NCBI GenBank assembly: GCA_000611775.1
Contig: KK106983.1
Coordinates: forward strand, 2,662,808 to 2,726,807
Direction of reading: 5' to 3'
Source of the DNA: Umbilicaria muhlenbergii
Taxonomy: Eukaryota; Ascomycota; Lecanoromycetes; Umbilicariales; Umbilicariaceae
Length of the DNA stretch: 64,000 nucleotides
In this document: piece by piece, positions 24,516-36,166 of the stretch
How the letters are laid out: every line of letters starts with the position of its first letter
How positions within the stretch are numbered: position 1 is the stretch's first letter
The notes under the pieces: generated by a model
Told to the model about the DNA's origin: nothing
Seen by the model: only the letters and a program-made list of their open reading frames with translations
The model's database searches: none
Program-made: the position numbers and the translations under genes

Positions 24516-26023
24516 CTGGATCCGCGCATTAGTCGTTAATCTACTCCCATGGTTGCTCGAGGAGGTGGCACCAATGGCTCCGTCGACAGCACTTTGGCAT
24601 CCGATGCCTTGGGGTCAGAGCCTGACATCTTGTGGATGCTGTAGGCGCGTCGATACAGACGTTGATGACAATGCTGACGCAGCAAAATGCGGCGGAGCAT
24701 CAGCTTTCAAAGAACGGGATGACGTCTAGGAGGGCCATGGCTGCTTGAATCTATTCGGCACGAGCCGAGTGCCGGGTAAACTATGTGGCTTGAGAACCCT
24801 AGCCGAACTTTCAAACAATTCTACACTGCTAATATATCTTGAACCATTGGTATCATTTTCTACCCTTTACACAATGTTGGATCTTTTGAAAATGGCTTCT
24901 GTTGTTTCAGCTCATGGCCAGTTTGTCATGTAGTTAAGAGCGTTTTGGACTTGTGACAACGTCTATGGACGTGTCATCGAACCGTCGTGCCATGGCGCTA
25001 GCAGCTTCTGACAGTGCTGTGACCGACCGAATCGCAGGAGTTTTCTTGGCTGATATACCCGTATGAACTGTGCAATTTCCGAAGGCTATTCATGCTAACT
25101 ACGGGATGATGCGAACCTTCAGTCGAATCATGGGGAATGTGCCTGAAATCCCTTAGGACCTTTAGTGGTATCGCCGTTCCCGGGCAAATCAGACGTGCAT
25201 CACCCTTGGGAACCGGGATTTAGGACTTTGCCGCAACGCATCCTTTTCTAGAATCAGTCTGGATGGCCGAGGCCGATTCAACAAAGACCAATGGCAAGAC
25301 CCTGACGTGCCTGACTATCGGCAGAACGTGTGCGGCTGCAACACCTGGCCAATTGCGCACCACATAACTGCCGCGATCCAGATGAGTCGGGAGCACTGCT
25401 TATCCGCCTTAAAGTATGACTCGGGCCTAACCTCCAATGCAACCAATAATAGTCATAGTGATAGCCCTAGCTTGATACGGTTCACCTACCAGGATCCAAC
25501 GGCCATCCAAATCTGTTTTCGGCAATGCAATGGGGTGGAGATGCAGCATTATGCCCTCATCGGGTCAGGATGATCGGATTTACGCCCATCATGGACTGAG
25601 AAAATCATGCACGGGCGGAGGATGAGCGCCATTAGCACCGGTTAGGCACGCTTTCGAGCTGTTACGCGGTTATCATTTGACTTTAGTATCAATGTCCGTG
25701 CTTTTGTCTTCTTCAAGCCTTCTAGCCGTCTTCGTTTGTATGTTCAGTTCCCCATGGTCAAGGGCCACTTGGATCTATGATTAATACTGAGCGGCTCTTG
25801 CTCCCGTTCTTGGTATCGTCTCGTATCTTCGAACTCATCACGCATCGTGTCTCAGTATCCGGTACCAGGCACCAATATCACGTATTCCGCGTTGGCAGTC
25901 GAGTTCGTAACATTGACTTTGTCACTTCACTACATGGGCTCTCCGTCAGGTGTATCTAAACACTTATAGGTCCATTGCCATAACATTTGCGGGCTACCAA
26001 CATACCCTTGACGCTCTAGCGCG
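24516..26023. other. Intergenic region, no supported gene
   Basis: The left part should hold the promoter of the leftward Nudix gene, and the right part that of the small gene at 26024. A small open frame at 25307-25573 lacks any recognisable feature. Nothing else was seen. Confidence 0.45.
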
Positions 26024-26665
26024 ATGGGTTGGTTTGGATCCCTTCAGCTGGCATACAAATATGCGTACGTTGCGTCACATCTACGAGCGCAAGAGCTTCA
26101 CTCACCAGACCATGGTGTAGTATAGTGTTCGGTTCACTACTCATCACGACGCTTGTGGCAGGCGGCGCCAAGGTTATCTATGATCGAAGGCGGTAAGTGA
26201 CCGCCCTGAGTGGCAGATAGAAACACGAGACTTATTTCGTGATATAGACTCCAAAAGCACATCAAAAGAGAAGCATTGGAGGGAATGGGAGTTCAGGAAG
26301 AGGAACATGAGCTCCATCTACGAGAATTAGATGAGGGAGACCTCTTCGGGATACGTGCCATTGAGTCAGGATATTATGGTGGCGTCGTTCAATCGAGACC
26401 AACCTCAGCAGCTGGATCACATTCCCCATCTGAGTCCCTGTCCGATACCCTTATGGGAAGCCACATCTCGCTCAAAATCCACAGCACTACGCCTACGAGT
26501 AGTGTGCAATCATTGCCTTTCGTGGCCAGACACCCTTCACCACTGGCATCGAATTCTAGCAAGGCGCATGATCCTGGCATTGCTAATAGCTCCGTGGAGG
26601 GAACGCCAGTTGCTATCAACCCCGGGCTACGCCCGCTGCAATCCGATGAGCTGAGTAACGGTTAA
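26024..26665 (+). CDS. Small single-pass membrane protein of fungi, three exons
   Basis: This gene is hidden by two introns. Exons 26024-26064, 26109-26192 and 26248-26665 join in frame to give 180 residues. The donors are GTACGT and GTAAGT, and the acceptors are CACCAG and ATATAG. The N-terminus is MGWFGSLQLAYKYAPW, followed by one hydrophobic span (IVFGSLLITTLVAGGA, about residues 18-33) and a basic stop-transfer run KVIYDRRRLQKHIKR. Next is an acidic helical part, EGMGVQEEEHELHLREL, then DLFGIRAIESGYYGGVVQSR, and a Ser-rich tail. I recall similar uncharacterised fungal proteins with the same order of TM, basic run and FGIRAIE block. The positive-inside rule places the C-terminus on the cytosolic side. 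The function is unknown. It reads toward ERG1 about 1 kb upstream of it, on the same strand. Confidence 0.85.
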
Positions 26666-27638
26666 ATCACGAGCCAGCTGTCTGTAATGGATCTTAGCTT
26701 GCTGCATTCACCACACACGGTCCGCTTTTGGGTTATCAACCTCCGCAGCAGCGCCGACCGGTTTCAGTCTGTTATCGTCTTCAATTCCCCCAATTGTCAC
26801 GTGAGCATACACAAGTCCGTTGATATAGTTTGAAGAATCAATCATCTGACATCGTTCCAATAATCTGGCCTACGAACCGCACGGAAGAGCAAAAGACCTG
26901 GCAGTGCTTGCCCACATCGATTCCTTGCTCCAAGCGAACTGGACACTACGAAAAGTCAGCGCAGTATCCGGAGGCTGCATGACTTCGTTGGATCGTATGC
27001 TCGGGAATTTCGGCGCAGCACTCAGGGTGTGCCAAACAGGACACTGCGCAATCGACGGGCGATCATGTTGTTGCACGGAGATCGCAGCGACTGGGCCTCA
27101 AGGTGGCGATTGCTGCCAAGGTTCAGAGTCTGCTACCGAGTCCGTTGTCTAGCTTGGATGTATAAACTGGAGCAATCACCGATTTAGAGGTTTGGAGAGG
27201 GTGTCCTTCGGCGTTAAGTAATTAGTGTCTTTCATGTCAGAGGGTAGATTGTTATTACGAGTTGAAAGACTTGTACCCCTGTTCTTCAAGGATCAGAAAG
27301 GGTTAGCCAATCGTCATAGCAGGTGTAGGGAACGGGTACGTACCGTCGAAAGCACGGTCAGTGTTGCCCTGATCCGCTGTGTCGGGTAAAATAAGGTTGA
27401 GAACGCTAACGGCTTCCCACTGACAGCCGCTAGTGCCCATGTGGCTTGGTGTCACCCGCTAATCTCAACCGGCATCTTCCAGAAGCTTTTTCCAACTTCG
27501 CCTCTTTATTTCAGCCTTGTCTATGACCACTACATCTCTAGAAAGCTCCATTGCAAAGCAAACCTCATGAATTTCATTGCACCACTGTCATTATCCTTTT
27601 GATCTGACACTTACTCCACTACTCACTCCATTCATACC
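26666..27638. other. Region upstream of squalene epoxidase gene
   Basis: This should contain the 3' end of the 26024 gene and the ERG1 promoter. Fungal ERG genes are commonly controlled by SREBP or Upc2-type factors. I did not find a site I could defend by eye, so no element is called. No gene is visible. Confidence 0.5.
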
Positions 27639-29164
27639 ATGCCCTTCATTCTCGACTCTCCTACACCCTCAACCACCAGCTCCGACTATGACTTCGCCCC
27701 TGACTCCCTAGCTGCCAGGCGACACCTCCACCACGAAGCAGACGTTGTCGTAGTTGGGGCTGGGATCTTCGGCACCGCCATTGCCATTGCCCTCGCTCGC
27801 CAAAATCGCTCCGTCATCCTTCTCGAGAGATCCCTCAAGGAACCCGACCGCATCGTTGGCGAACTTCTACAGCCCGGTGGCGTGGAAGCCCTAGAACAAT
27901 TGGGACTGCGAGACTGTCTAGAGGGCATCGATGCAGTTGTAGTGAAGGGATACGAAGTGATCTATTATGGAGAGGAGGTGGAGATTCCGTATCCGGAGAA
28001 TGCGACGCGAAATGGAATGAGACCCGAGGGCAGAAGTTTCCATCATGGCAGGTTCATAAGGAAGTTGAGGGAGCGCGCGATGATGGAAGAGAATATTATG
28101 GTCGTGGAGACCACGGTGACCGGAACAATTAAGAATGGGTGGACAGGGCAGGTACTGGGAGTGGAGAGTGTGACCAAGGAGGAGAAGGATTACTATTTCG
28201 CGAAATTGACGATCATTGCGGACGGGTACGCGAGCAAATTTCGCAAGGAGTACATCACGCAACAGCCGGTTTCGAAATCGAAGTTCTGGGGCCTCGAGCT
28301 TGTGGATGCGGAATTGCCGCTGCCGCTGCATGGGCATGTTGTCTTGGGGGATGGTGCGCCGGTATTGCTGTATCAGATCGGAACACATGAGACTCGGTGT
28401 TTGGTCGATGTGCCGGAGGGAACGCAGAGCGCCAGCGTGGCGAACGGTGGCATCAAGGGCCATTTGAAGAATGTGGTACTACCAAGCTTGCCGAAGTGCG
28501 TGCAGAGCTCATTTGAGGCTGCGTTGGAGAATGGCAAGTTGAAGAGTATGCCAAACTCGTTCTTGCCGCCCAGTACGAATAAGGTGCCGGGAATGGTTCT
28601 TTTGGGTGACGCCATGAATATGAGACATCCGCTTACTGGCGGGGGAATGACTGTTGCCTTCAACGACGTGGTGTTGCTAAGCGATCTGCTGAGTCCGGAG
28701 AAAGTACCGGACCTTGGTGATACGAAGATGGTGATTAAGCGGATGTCGACCTTCCACTGGAAGAGGAAAAATCTGACCTCGGTTATTAATATCCTCGCGC
28801 AGGCGTTATACTCCCTCTTCGCTGCCAATGGTATGTTTCTGTCATCTCTATGGGCTTTGATGGTCGTGCTAATGAAGTTCCTCTGTAAGACCCTCAACTG
28901 AAAGCTCTTCAATTTGGCTGCTTCCGGTATTTTCAGCGCGGTGGCCAATGTGTTGACGGCCCCGTTGGTCTCCTTGCAGGTATCATACGTCAGCCTTTTG
29001 TGCTGTTCTATCACTTTTTCGCCGTCGCTCTGTTGTCGATATGGCTCTTGATTTCCGAGTCTCCGCTGTACCAAATTCCTTCAGGGCTGTTGTCGAGCAT
29101 CGGCATCTTTTGGAAGGCGTGCCTGGTGTTGTTTCCGTTTATTTTCTCTGAGTTGAAAGTGTAA
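27639..29164 (+). CDS. ERG1: Squalene monooxygenase (squalene epoxidase)
   Basis: Two exons (27639-28830 and 28890-29164) encode 488 residues, a normal length. The enzyme converts squalene to 2,3-oxidosqualene with FAD, NADPH and O2 in the endoplasmic reticulum, the first oxygen-requiring step of ergosterol synthesis and the target of allylamines such as terbinafine. Residues about 36-50 form the Rossmann dinucleotide motif VVVVGAGIFGTAIA. ERSLKEPDRIVGELLQPGG follows as the FAD-binding extension. GDAMNMRHPLTGGGMTVA near residue 325 is the second FAD motif typical of the family. Exon 2 holds CFRYFQRGGQCVDGPVGLLAG and two C-terminal hydrophobic helices (FVLFYHFFAVALLSIWLLI and FWKACLVLFPFIF) for membrane anchoring. 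The intron has GTATGT and TGTAAG ends and joins in phase 1. It is the rightmost ordinary gene before the gene-poor tract. Confidence 0.97.
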
Positions 29165-29434
29165 AAAACAAGCAGCATCGGCTGCGCTTTAGAAACCCGA
29201 CACCATGCCATTGTCTGGGTTTTGGATCATTGTTCTGATAGCGTTTTAGCGTGGCATTGCACTCCCTCAGCGCCATGCATTATTGGCATTATTAATCGTC
29301 CGAATTAGCGCCTTTCTAGAAATGTTTTAGCAGCTGGCGTGACGCGTGTGCAGGTTTCAATCGCACACACCTGAACCAGTGTCTTCGTTCCTCATCATAA
29401 GTTTCGTTCTAAGTTTTGACCAGTCATGCCCGAA

Positions 29435-29907
29435 TCAAATCCTAGAGTTGCCTAGTACAGCTGGATCAATCGGGAGTATGTGCGTGGCCGGGTGCTTACA
29501 TAGACTTACCTCTGTCGTTGTTGTTACCGCTATTTGGTAGCAGACTCTCCCAGTAGGCGGTCCACTCACGAACGTACTGTGCCGCGGCTTGCTGGCTTCT
29601 TCGGGTGACGGCATACTGCGGCAATGCCGAGGTTCCAGTGGCCATATTATCGGATGCTGGGGCTGGCGACTCGTGGAGGGTCCGATATTGTGCAACCGCC
29701 ATTGCCCTGCGGTTGGCAGAAGCCTCGTCTCGTCGTGATGCTCGCGATCTTTCGAAATCTCTGGACGAGTCCGGCAATTCGACGTCTGAAGCAGATGCTG
29801 GACGTTGGGAGCAAAGAAACGCACGATAGCGGTCGACCTCCTGGAGGTGACGCAGAAGCTGGGGAGGTGGTGGAGGGTAGGACCCCGGAGGGTTATTTGC
29901 AGACAGC
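29435..29907 (-). CDS. Paralogous family copy 1 (YLxEVDxYR / WxxxW protein), first exon unresolved
   Basis: Exons visible are 29907-29510 and 29451-29435; with a five-base first exon as in copies 2 and 3 the length would be about 139 residues. The second exon opens in phase 2 after GTTGTTAG. It reads LSANNPPGSYPPPPP and then the first family motif HLQEVDRYRAFLC. After an Arg/Ser/Ala stretch comes AVAQYRTL, which is shared with copy 3. The second motif follows: LPQYAVTRRSQQAAAQYV, then REWTAYWESLL and an Asn-rich end. The canonical PPxY is altered to LPQY. The last intron (29509-29452, GTAAGT to ACTAG) adds a five-residue end; retention would end the protein at once with a similar length. The first exon was not found. 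The function is unknown. It is the nearest copy to ERG1. Confidence 0.65.
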
Positions 29908-31922
29908 CTAACAACCGAACTGAAGGTCCGTTCAGCGTTCTGGTGTTGGTGAGTAGTTACACTATAGAGCGTTGGGAATGAGCAGAGACGCCACGAAGGA
30001 TTTAGGTTGAGGAAAGTAATATAGGGGCAAGGTATAGGATGACAACCCGTGCTCGTGACTGGAATGCCGTCGACATTGGGAGGAAACTTTTAATGAGGGA
30101 TGCAAGATTTCTCAAACGGGGTTGTAGAGACAGTCTTTGGAAGGAAAGTGTTGGGGGCTTGGACGGCGAGTGGCACAGTCGTACCTCTGACGGGTGTTGG
30201 GAAGGTCGTTAGTGCTATATGTGACTGGTGTCAGCGAGCTGTCTTGGATTGACGGCAGTACAAGTAGGAAGACAGAAGAGCCCACTTCATGGTCGACCAA
30301 CGATGTCCAGACATAGACAGCCCCGGAAATGATGTACTTAATTCTAAGATAATATCGAACATGGGCAAGCTTCTTCGATGTTACACTTGTTTGGATAGAG
30401 AGTAGCCCGCCAGAGAAAGAGAGAAACGAGCTGCGGAAAGAGAGGAAAGCCGAGCTTTATCATAACGCTTCCGCAACCAGAGCCGCAATCCACCCGTTCT
30501 TTGCTGGTGGGTCGCGAACCAAATTTGATAAGGCAAATCTAGGCGACCAGTTCCTAATCCCCTAACGAGGTTGGACGATGCATGGAAGGATGACTTCGAG
30601 CATTGGCGCATTGGCGATAGAGGCGAGACGGGGGTCCGGGGAAACGGTCCCGACTCCCAAGCCAGAGTGCCGAGGCTCCAGCGTCTCCGTGCACCTGCAG
30701 GCGCAACCTCCGAGGCCATGGTTCATTGGACATGGCTCCTCGAGAGGGGTATCTCTAGGCCGCAATCCATGGTCATGGCTGACTGCAAGAGGATCAATGT
30801 AAGGGGCTGCACTTGCAGGATGTGGTGATTAATGGAATAATTGGATCCCGCCGAATGCAATATCAGGACCCGGCGAACATGGCGGGGTCAACCTTAAACG
30901 TCCCACCCGGAACTGTGATGGCTCTCTCGCACCTATGGGACAAGATGTCGTATCTGCAAGCATCACACAGACGGGCAGGAGCGACGACACCGCTCGGAAA
31001 AATATACCTTTTCTTCCATGGGAGCGCACAGACGCCCAATCTGAAAACAGCATCGCACTTCAAGCCCGCTCCCAAGATTGATCATCGCGGCGGCTGCAGC
31101 GCTGCATGACTGTCTTGTCTGGCTCGGTATACCGACAGCGCATAGCAGGAACGACGCTACGGCCAAAGTCCCGCCGCTGGGACGAGTCACGCATTGCAGG
31201 CCAGCACCCGACGACACAGCCTATGAGAATCCTCCGCCGCCGAATTGCCTCTCAAGGCAAGCCCGCGCCGCAGGCGAGGCGACGACGATCAAGCCTTAGG
31301 TAGGTTGGTGGCTGAAGTTTACGCTTCCGCTATTACACGCAGAGAGCCCCGCGTTCTTCCGCTGTTGTGGCTGCGGCGGACCGCTCCCGCTGCGGCGCCA
31401 CTTCATATGTCTCAGAGGGCTGAGACATTGACTTTAGTTCGACGACGCCGGTGCTTCACTCGTGGGCGATGCCTTGAGGTTAAAAGCTATGATATGGGCT
31501 GCAGTCTATACAATTTCTCCAGACATCGTAGCCCTGAGATCACGGGGCATATTTGCGCTGCCCATCTTCATAAGGTGGGAGGTTGGGTGTGGGTATCAAT
31601 GATTAGATGGGACACTAGTATCAAAACTATATGGTACCGTCCCGCCAGCAGAACGTCCAACAAAATTGAAGTATCAAGTTCGAGAAGTGAAATGGTTGTC
31701 CCCCCTGGGGCTGTCAACAGTAACCTTTCATTGCCGTACATGGGTTGACCAGAACCATGACGCTCCTGAGGTTCATGCTTGGGCTGTCTCTCGTCCAAGA
31801 AACCAACCTGGTGGCCTGCCAGATGCTGATGTTCGCACTCGACGATTTGTTTCGTACACATCGTACCTTTACGAGAGTCCGTTCGTTCTTTGGTGCTGCG
31901 TGTGCGCGTGCGCTCGCGGTTG
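29908..31922. other. Gene-poor tract between family copies 1 and 2
   Basis: I see no gene. Several open frames of 70-110 codons near 30380-31300 overlap on both strands with no domain. The first exon and promoter of copy 1 should lie within the first few hundred bases. Confidence 0.45.
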
Positions 31923-32719
31923 CTAGTTCCTCCTCCTCCTGCGCTCGCCATTGCTGCTTCTTCGTTCGTTGTTGCTGCTTCTGCGCCCGCTGTGTCTTTG
32001 TCTGCGTTCGTCGTTGCTGCTGCTGTCATCTCGGTCATGAGTTTGTTCTGTACGTTGCCACTGTCTCTCCCAATCGTCCCGGTATTGGAACATCTCTTGG
32101 CTCCTCATGGAGACGTCATATGGCGGTGGTCTATATGGGTCGTCGAGCATTCCGTAAGAAGCCGCTGACAGCCTGCGACTGCGACTCTCATACGGCGGCG
32201 GCGCTTGTCTGGATTGAGAGTGGGTGTAGTGGGTTGGTGTTGGGGAGTTGGTAGAATATCTGGCTGTCGAGTCTTGGTATGGAGTAGGATACTGTGGCAA
32301 CGGCCAGCGATCATCGGGAGGAGGGTACTCTGGTATCGTCGGCACTTGACCGTTGCTTCCACCGTGGCCCCTTGAAGAGGGCTGATATGGGTCAGGAATG
32401 GTCTCATATGGCGGCGCCTGAGGTCCATAACAGCTCCTGGAATAGGACGGCATCTGACTTCTAGAAGGGCTGCTAGGAGCTTGCTGGTTGAGGAAGGCTT
32501 GAAATCGGTCGTCTTCTCCGAGGTACCTTTGTAGCGTGGGGGACGTTGACGGATTAGAACGCGACGAAATCCGCGCAGGACGTGGCGGGGTTTGATTATA
32601 ACGGGAGGAGCTTGGGGTTGGGTCGGAACTGCGGTGATGACGGTTGGTGGGACTGGAGACAGGAGAGTCAGTAAGAAATCAGTAAAGGTTGGGTTCGGAA
32701 GGCAAGTAGCTCACGGCAT
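31923..32719 (-). CDS. Paralogous family copy 2 (YLxEDDRF / PPPY / W-x6-W protein)
   Basis: Exon 1 is five bases, ATGCC (32719-32715), with a GTGAGC donor. A 62-bp intron with a CTGAC branch leads to exon 2 (32652-31923). The product has 244 residues. The N-terminus is MPPTNRHHR, and the first motif is RYLGEDDRFQAFLNQQ (residues about 45-59). A Pro/Tyr/Ser-rich middle contains APPYE, PPPYES and RPPPYDV, three PPxY-type WW ligands. The second motif, VSMRSQEMFQYRDDWERQW, is followed by a tail of charged, Ser/Asn/Arg-rich repeats of the type SSNNERR. No signal peptide or membrane span is present, and the protein should be soluble and largely disordered. It shares splice phase, motif order and tail with copies 1, 3 and 5. 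The exact function is unknown. Confidence 0.75.
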
Positions 32720-35067
32720 CACCGAAGAGTAACTGCGGGGATTGGGAAGACTTGGCGCGTTCAATCGTGGAGATAGGATCGAGTGATTTCCGATGATCGA
32801 TGGCTCCCAAAGATATACTCTCTAAGCTTTAGAAAGTGGATTGGTATAGAGAAGAAACATTATGGAGGTGGCGAGAGGAGGAGGTTATATGTTGCGAGGA
32901 GGGTACGAGGACGAAGCCCCAAGGACCTCTGATCAATCGCCACTTATCAAAACCCTGAGGGCGGTTCGCCTCTTTGTAAGGCAATCATAGCCCATAGTCG
33001 ACCCTCGACGCTAGATGTCCACTCATTCGATATTTGTCCTGCCTTTTCGCCTAAACCGCAACAACCACACACATAATTGCAGCCAATCACCACGTACAGG
33101 CGCATCTGGTATACAACTTTACTCGGGAAGGATTTCATGGTAGCAGTTGATACGCGGACTGGATTTGTAAACAGAACATATTGACAATTTGACATGATAA
33201 AATTTCAGCTGCCGCTCAGGCTGAAGAGCTGAATACAGCCTCAAGAGATTCTACTGCTGCAAAAAGGTTTCGTTGTGCGGGAGGAACCGATGTACCATGC
33301 GCCTATCAACTCTATAGGCTTGCAGAGTCCACGAATGAGCACCATAAGGAGGACTTGTGCAAGAACGATAATGATCCAGCCGTTCCTGATAGGAGATTGG
33401 GCCTGGAGTACGGTCCGTCATTGCAGGCGGCCTTCCCTTTTGAGGCTTGTGGACTCGAGGCATTCGTAACTTTGATAATCTGCATGGTTCCTACATCAGC
33501 CGGGGATCTTACTACGTGTGACAATCTCTTCGACCTCGGGAATCACGGGCGTTTTCCATTCTTTGCGGGCAAATCGTCCTGCTAGCCATTGCCCCGCAGC
33601 TGACCCGCCGGGAACGGATATTTCCCCGAAGCCTCAACAGGCCAACAATGGGCCCCCAGGCCACGGTGCCCGTCCAAAACGGAAACGTTAGCCCTGGCGC
33701 CTTGGACCTTTTCGGACAATTGCTTCGAAGCAAGCATAAGCAAGCATCTTTAGCCTTTTAATTCCTCCAAGGCGCTGCCCAAAACCAGGAAAACACGAGA
33801 CACAGCCACAAACACGTTGTCGATCAGTCGGCCCAGGGCTCCAAGCACGCTGCCTTACGGAGTACCCAGACAGACGGCCCGCATAGCCTAAAAGCTTAGC
33901 GGGCCACTGCGAGCTTGGCGCTCGGCAACTAACGACCACATCGCCGAACAGCAGCACCTATGAAGCCAACGCCTGCCTCCCCATTTGCAAATCTCTCCGC
34001 GCCCTGCGTCGAGTCATTTGTGTACCGCCAGACAGCCTTGGGGATCTTCCCAAAGAGGAACCAAGGTTCAAGCGCAGAGTACCAGGACTGCAGAACCCGC
34101 ATGCAGTGTCGGTCTTGTGATGCCGCATATGACGACACTGGCTGCAAATCGTATCACGAATCACGTTGGGGAAGTGCCTTCCAGCGTCTGGCCTGAAACG
34201 CCAGGAATCCTCAGGATTACGCGCTTTCTTCACTTCCCAAGTCAGCTTTTTCCAGCTCCGTCCCCGCAGGTTCGTGTCCGGGCACGGACGATCCAGCCTT
34301 GCGGCACGACATCTCTCGTGGTTCAGCCTCGTAGGATCCAATGAAAGCCTGGCGAGTAGGAAATAGCGGACATAGCCCCGAGGCCTAATAGTCCTTATCC
34401 ACTACGTTTACTTCCACTTTCTTTCGCATTATCTTCATGTTTCAATTGCGACGTTGCGATGTGCCCATGCTATCGTACCCTGATGTTTGATTTCCAAAGC
34501 TACGTCTGCGATTTTCCAGCAACTCGTCGCATTGTGTGGTAGTTCAGCCTAATGGAGATTTTTGATGCAAGCCAGCTGAGTCCCTTACTTCTTGCTTGAT
34601 TGATTATGGTCATGTTGTCTCCCTTCAAAGGTCACTAACAGGAAGCCTCGCTGCCTCCTAGTACACACATGCGGCTTGGTGACAGGATCACGTCGGCATC
34701 TCGTGTTAAATCATCGGAAGATTTTATAACTGCAAAACCTATTACACAAGCTGTCTACCGGATGCCATTGTCGCGCTGGAATCCCAACAAGGATCAAAGC
34801 AGGCCTAGTCGTTAGGCGCCCACGGAACCCCCTCGTGTCTTCAACGCCGTGGCCATGTGGTTGCAGTGTACAGTTGGAAACCCACCAGGGGCCCGACCCA
34901 GATAGGGGTTTCCCACCACATCCAGACAATTGCAATGTCGCAATAGTGACAAACGTGGACACACAGCATAGCCAAGCAATTCAGATACTGGGGTCTCCTA
35001 AGCCAGAGCTGTTAGCATGGGCACTACATCGGCACGGGCACTACCGCACGCACTTAGACTCCACATT
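32720..35067. other. Gene-poor tract between family copies 2 and 3
   Basis: The first few hundred bases should be the promoter of copy 2. An open frame of 127 codons at 33958-34341 (minus) overlaps others on the plus strand and resembles nothing. No gene, repeat or RNA was recognised. Confidence 0.45.
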
Positions 35068-36166
35068 CTACTCGCCTCGACCGTCGCCACTGTCGTTGCT
35101 GCTGCCCCGCTCCATCCGGTCCCAATTCACGGACCAGTCATGGACATGCTGCGCCATGGCCTGGCTCCTAGCAGCGACTTCATACGGTGGTGGCCCCTGA
35201 CTTCCATCCAGGATCCCATCCTCTATCATTGCCATCGGGTTGTGACGGCTTGTCGCTACCATATGAGGTGGACACACGTTGCCATAGCGTGCTGGGGTTT
35301 GGGACTGAGCAGGGGCCCCATGGACATCATAATGCGTTGAGGCTTGGGCGCTGTTATGGCCACCATGGCGAGATGGGCGGTGGTGCGGATGTCCAGGGAC
35401 ATTGTACTGTGGCGATGCTTCGCTGCTGTTCCAACCATCGCACCGAGTTGGCCTGTGGTGCGGATGTCCGCGAACATTGTACTGTGGCGATGCTTCGCTG
35501 CTGTTCCAACCATCACACCGAGTTGGCCTGTGGTGCGGATGTCCGGGAACATTGTACTGTGGCGATGCTTCGCCGCTGTTCCAATCATCAGACCGTAATG
35601 GCTTGTGGTCTGGAGCTGAGCGGCCATACCACGGCGCTATCAGGCTCTCATCGAGTGTCCCGTACTGTGCCAGCGCCAGCGCACGGCTGTCGCAATGAAG
35701 ATTCTCCGGCTGGTCTTGATGTGCATACGAGCTGCCATTGTGTAATGCTGTGTGGCCGGTACGGTTCCCCTGAGGCCCTTGACAGAGGAGCGCACGATAC
35801 GAGTCGGTCTCTTCGAGGTAGGCCAAGACCTGCTGGGAATGGTCCCTTTCGCGACGTCGAGGACTGTAGCTCGAGGGCAAGGAGCTAGAAACCGTGGCGC
35901 AATCGGAACCCAACTGGGGACGACTGGTTGCACTGTGTAGCATACACGGTCAGCGCCGACCAGGTGGAAGGAGGTGTGAAGAGTATCAGATGTGGTTATC
36001 CACTAGCGATGAATAATGCGGAAAGAGGATGGGCAGAGGGAATAGTGACGAGTACTTTTGATTGTTTTGAGGAGTTTTACTGTTACTGGAATACAAAGTT
36101 GGGGTCAGCAACTGTGTAGGGGACAAACGACAACCTCGAACCCGCCGAGGGGAGGGCTTACGGCAT
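35068..36166 (-). CDS. Paralogous family copy 3, with expanded internal 25-residue repeats
   Basis: Exon 1 is ATGCC (36166-36162) with donor GTAAGC, as in copy 2. A 229-bp intron with a GCTGACC branch ends ACACAG, and exon 2 is 35932-35068. The product has 289 residues. It begins MPATSRPQLG, and the first motif AYLEETDSYRALLC covers about residues 39-52. A segment ALALAQYGTLDES is shared with copy 1. The middle consists of about four units, three of them near-identical, with the core WNSSEASPQYNV and a His/Pro-rich linker. The C-terminus has GPPPYEVAARSQAMAQ, then HDWSVNWDRMERGSSND. One canonical PPxY is present. An alternative start at 35943 (ATG inside the intron end) would replace the first two residues by a few others. 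The large plus-strand frame over the repeats (35187-35888) is a shadow. Confidence 0.75.
35377..35601. repeat. 75-bp in-frame tandem repeat inside family copy 3
   Basis: Three consecutive 75-bp units (35377-35451, 35452-35526, 35527-35601) differ by only a few bases and each encodes 25 residues. A more diverged fourth unit extends toward 35340. The near-identity shows recent expansion by slippage or unequal exchange while keeping the reading frame. Confidence 0.92.

Noticed and set aside
35187-35888. Long plus-strand open frame of 233 codons
   Set aside because: It is antisense to family copy 3 and stays open because the 75-bp repeat is a multiple of three; the minus strand carries the family motifs and the splice layout.
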